Source: Chitinophagia bacterium
GTDB lineage: Bacteria; Bacteroidota; Bacteroidia; Chitinophagales; Chitinophagaceae
Direction of reading: 5' to 3'
Assembly: GCA_010027295.1 (NCBI GenBank)
Contig: RGVM01000088.1
Coordinates: forward strand, 1 to 8,553
DNA: 8,553 nt
The translations under genes and the position numbers were made by a program. The notes beneath the pieces are model-generated. The model ran no database searches, was not told the DNA's origin, and was given only the letters and a program-made list of their open reading frames with translations. This document shows, one piece after another, positions 6,782 to 8,553 of the stretch (position 1 is its first letter; every line of letters begins with the position of its first letter).

Positions 6782-8275
6782 ATGGAGAAGAAAATACAAT
6801 CAGCCCTCATCTCGGTATTCTACAAGGATGGGCTGGAACCCCTCGTACGGACACTGCACCGGCTGGGCGTGACCATATATTCCACGGGGGGCACCCAGGC
6901 CTTCATTGAGGGCCTGGGACTGCCCTGCATCCCTGTGGAAGACGTCACCGGCTACCCTTCGATCCTGGGCGGACGCGTGAAGACCCTGCACCCCCGCATA
7001 TTCGGCGGTATCCTCGGTCGTCGCGACATGGAGCAGGACGTCCGCGAGATGCACCAATACGAGATACCCGCCATCGACATGGTGGTGGTAGACCTCTACC
7101 CTTTCGAGGAGACCGTCGCCTCGACAACCGACGAAAAGGCGATCATTGAGAAGATCGACATCGGAGGCCCCTCCATGATCCGCGCAGCAGCCAAGAACCA
7201 CGCTGATCTGCTCGTTGTGGCCTCGCGATCCGACTACGCGGAAGTGACAGAGTGCCTGTCGAAGCAGGATGGCCGCACCAGCCTCGACCAGCGACGAGCC
7301 TTCGCCTCCAGGGCCTTTGCAGTAGTGGCCCATTACGACGTGGCCATCTCCCAATACTTCGGATCGGCCGGTCGCGACAGGTTCCTGGAGTCGATGAACG
7401 GCTCCAGGCATCTCCGCTACGGAGAGAACCCGCACCAGTCGGGGCGCTTCCACGGCGACCTCGACACGCTCTTCGAACAGCTCAACGGAAAGGAGCTGTC
7501 CTATAACAACCTGGTCGATACGGAGGCATTGTTGCAGCTCATGGAAGACCTGCACGCTGAAGAGGAGGCCGTCTTCGCAATCGTCAAACACACCAACGTC
7601 TGCGGCGTAGCCCGGCGCAGCCACCTCAGGCAAGCCTGGGACGCAGCCCTGGCCGGAGACCCTGAGAGCGCTTTCGGGGGCGTGCTGGCATGCAATAGAC
7701 CCGTGGATGCCGAAACGGCCGACGCGATCTCGGAGATATTCTTCGAAGTGCTCGTGGCCCCCGGCTACACGGAGGAGGCGCTAGCCACCCTATCGGCCAA
7801 GAAGAACCGTATCCTGCTCCGCCAAAAGGCAAGGCTGAAGCCCGGTCGGCAGTACCGCTCCCTTCTCGGCGGGGTGCTGGAGCAGGACGCCGACACCGGC
7901 GACGTCGCGCGGTGGGAGGGTGAACGCAGCGACCTCGCTTTCGCCAATATCGTCTGCAAACACCTCAAGTCAAACGCCATCGCCATCGTGAAGGACGGAC
8001 GGCTCATCGGAAAGGGCTGCGGTCAGACCTCACGCATCGACGCCCTCAGACAGGCCCTCGAAAAAGCCCGGCAGTTCGACGCCGACCTGCACGGCGCAGT
8101 GCTCGCCAGCGACGCCTTCTTCCCCTTCGACGACTGCGTCCGCATGGCACATGAGGCAGGCATCGCAGCCTTCATTCAGCCCGGCGGCTCCATCCGCGAC
8201 AAGGACACGGTCGCCTTCTGCCAGGAAAAGGGTCTCGCACTCATCATTACGGGCATGCGCCATTTCCGACACTGA
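6782..8275 (+). CDS. purH: Bifunctional AICAR formyltransferase / IMP cyclohydrolase
   Basis: Complete cytoplasmic enzyme of 497 residues, slightly shorter than the usual 505-530, catalysing the last two steps of de novo purine synthesis: formylation of AICAR by 10-formyl-tetrahydrofolate, then ring closure to IMP. The N-terminal cyclohydrolase (MGS-like) domain shows STGGT (34-38), GGRVKTLHP (63-71), DLYPF (104-108) and DIGGPSMIRAAAKN (126-139). The transformylase domain shows RYGENPHQ (212-219), the catalytic Lys-His in KHTNVCG (269-275), DPESAFGG (293-300), KSNAI (396-400), GQTSR (414-418), SDAFFPFDD (443-451), PGGSIRD (467-473) and the C-terminal RHFRH. All key residues are present. KHTNVCG and GQTSRIDALR differ from the E. 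coli KHANPCG and GQMSR, and resemble what I recall of Bacteroidota PurH. The start matches the family N-terminus (basic residues, then SALISV). It sits 45 bases after comEC and 27 bases before the transporter gene, and shows no purine riboswitch-like leader. Confidence 0.98.
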   Translation: MEKKIQSALISVFYKDGLEPLVRTLHRLGVTIYSTGGTQAFIEGLGLPCIPVEDVTGYPSILGGRVKTLHPRIFGGILGRRDMEQDVREMHQYEIPAIDMVVVDLYPFEETVASTTDEKAIIEKIDIGGPSMIRAAAKNHADLLVVASRSDYAEVTECLSKQDGRTSLDQRRAFASRAFAVVAHYDVAISQYFGSAGRDRFLESMNGSRHLRYGENPHQSGRFHGDLDTLFEQLNGKELSYNNLVDTEALLQLMEDLHAEEEAVFAIVKHTNVCGVARRSHLRQAWDAALAGDPESAFGGVLACNRPVDAETADAISEIFFEVLVAPGYTEEALATLSAKKNRILLRQKARLKPGRQYRSLLGGVLEQDADTGDVARWEGERSDLAFANIVCKHLKSNAIAIVKDGRLIGKGCGQTSRIDALRQALEKARQFDADLHGAVLASDAFFPFDDCVRMAHEAGIAAFIQPGGSIRDKDTVAFCQEKGLALIITGMRHFRH

Positions 8276-8302
8276 CGCCAGCCAACCCGGAAGCAAGATG
8301 CC

Positions 8303-8553
8303 ATGAGGGAACGGTTCGGCAACATCTGGGCGGATATGCTCGAATCGGCCAGTGCGATGCTGCAGCCCTTCAAGCCGGGGAGGCATTCTGAACGCAGCAA
8401 GGCCCTGATGGCGGTGGGCCTGGTGAGCGTCATGTGGGGTACCACCTGGCTTGTGTCGGCCAGGGGCGTTGCCGGAATGCCGGCCCTCCAGATGTCGGGC
8501 ATACGCCACCTCATCGGAGGCGGCATCTACATCGCATACTTCCTGTCGCGCGA
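8303..8553 (+). CDS. EamA/DMT-family transporter (partial, N-terminal 83 residues)
   Basis: Open from ATG 8303 to the window end. After a hydrophilic stretch of about 33 residues comes SKALMAVGLVSVMWGTTWLV, the first membrane helix with the W-G-T-T-W motif typical of EamA (drug/metabolite transporter) proteins, then MSGIRHLIGGGIYIAYFL, the start of the second helix with the family's xxRxxxxG pattern. Such inner-membrane proteins have about ten helices in two EamA repeats and about 300 residues; substrates vary and cannot be predicted. The N-terminal extension is longer than usual, so ATG 8336, 8357 or 8408 are alternative starts; 8303 leaves a 27-base gap after purH, with GGAAG about 10 bases upstream. 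It is probably co-transcribed with purH. Confidence 0.85.
   Translation, partial: MRERFGNIWADMLESASAMLQPFKPGRHSERSKALMAVGLVSVMWGTTWLVSARGVAGMPALQMSGIRHLIGGGIYIAYFLSR

Noticed and set aside
7586..7608. Possible unusual active site in PurH (KHTNVCG instead of KHANPCG)
   Set aside because: The catalytic Lys-His is intact, and Bacteroidota PurH commonly varies at these positions; it is a lineage marker rather than an anomaly.
1..8553. Search for CRISPR arrays, insertion sequences, phage genes, tRNAs or a defence cluster
   Set aside because: No regularly spaced repeats, transposase or integrase motifs, tRNA-like cloverleafs or toxin-antitoxin pairs were seen; almost every base is accounted for by the six genes.

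Overview
The window reads as a piece of ordinary chromosome from a GC-rich member of the Bacteroidota, possibly a Chitinophagia-like lineage; genus cannot be named. Three things point there: PurH has the KHxNxCG and GQTSRIDALR versions of its motifs that I associate with Bacteroidota (proteobacterial PurH has KHANPCG and GQMSR); the large outer-membrane protein has a signal peptide followed directly by Gln; and clear Shine-Dalgarno sequences are mostly absent, while a TAnnTTTG-like promoter element is present. No tRNA, rRNA, CRISPR array, insertion sequence or phage gene was seen, and no stretch longer than 100 bases lies between genes.

Layout. Bases 1-537 (minus) hold the N-terminal part of a metallo-beta-lactamase-fold hydrolase of the glyoxalase II type, cut by the window edge. 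A 91-base divergent gap with a plausible promoter leads to a 3.4-kb gene (629-4003, plus) for a secreted protein. It appears to combine a degenerate gluzincin-peptidase-like domain, a TolB-like beta-propeller and an Omp85/BamA-type outer-membrane barrel. This gene meets a convergent lipoprotein of the histidine phosphatase family (3957-4559, minus); the 3' ends overlap by 47 bases, and a terminator-like hairpin for the large gene lies inside the phosphatase coding sequence. After another short divergent gap (4560-4651) come three plus-strand genes with short spacers: comEC (4652-6736, DNA-uptake channel without the C-terminal nuclease domain), purH (6782-8275, last two steps of IMP synthesis) and the start of an EamA/DMT transporter (8303 to the window end).

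How the genes work together. comEC, purH and the transporter are probably co-transcribed because gaps are 45 and 27 bases, but their functions are unrelated. The phosphatase and the large outer-membrane protein are tied by overlapping 3' ends rather than by an evident shared pathway. The item most worth pursuing is the three-part outer-membrane protein; no complete new defence or mobile system is visible.
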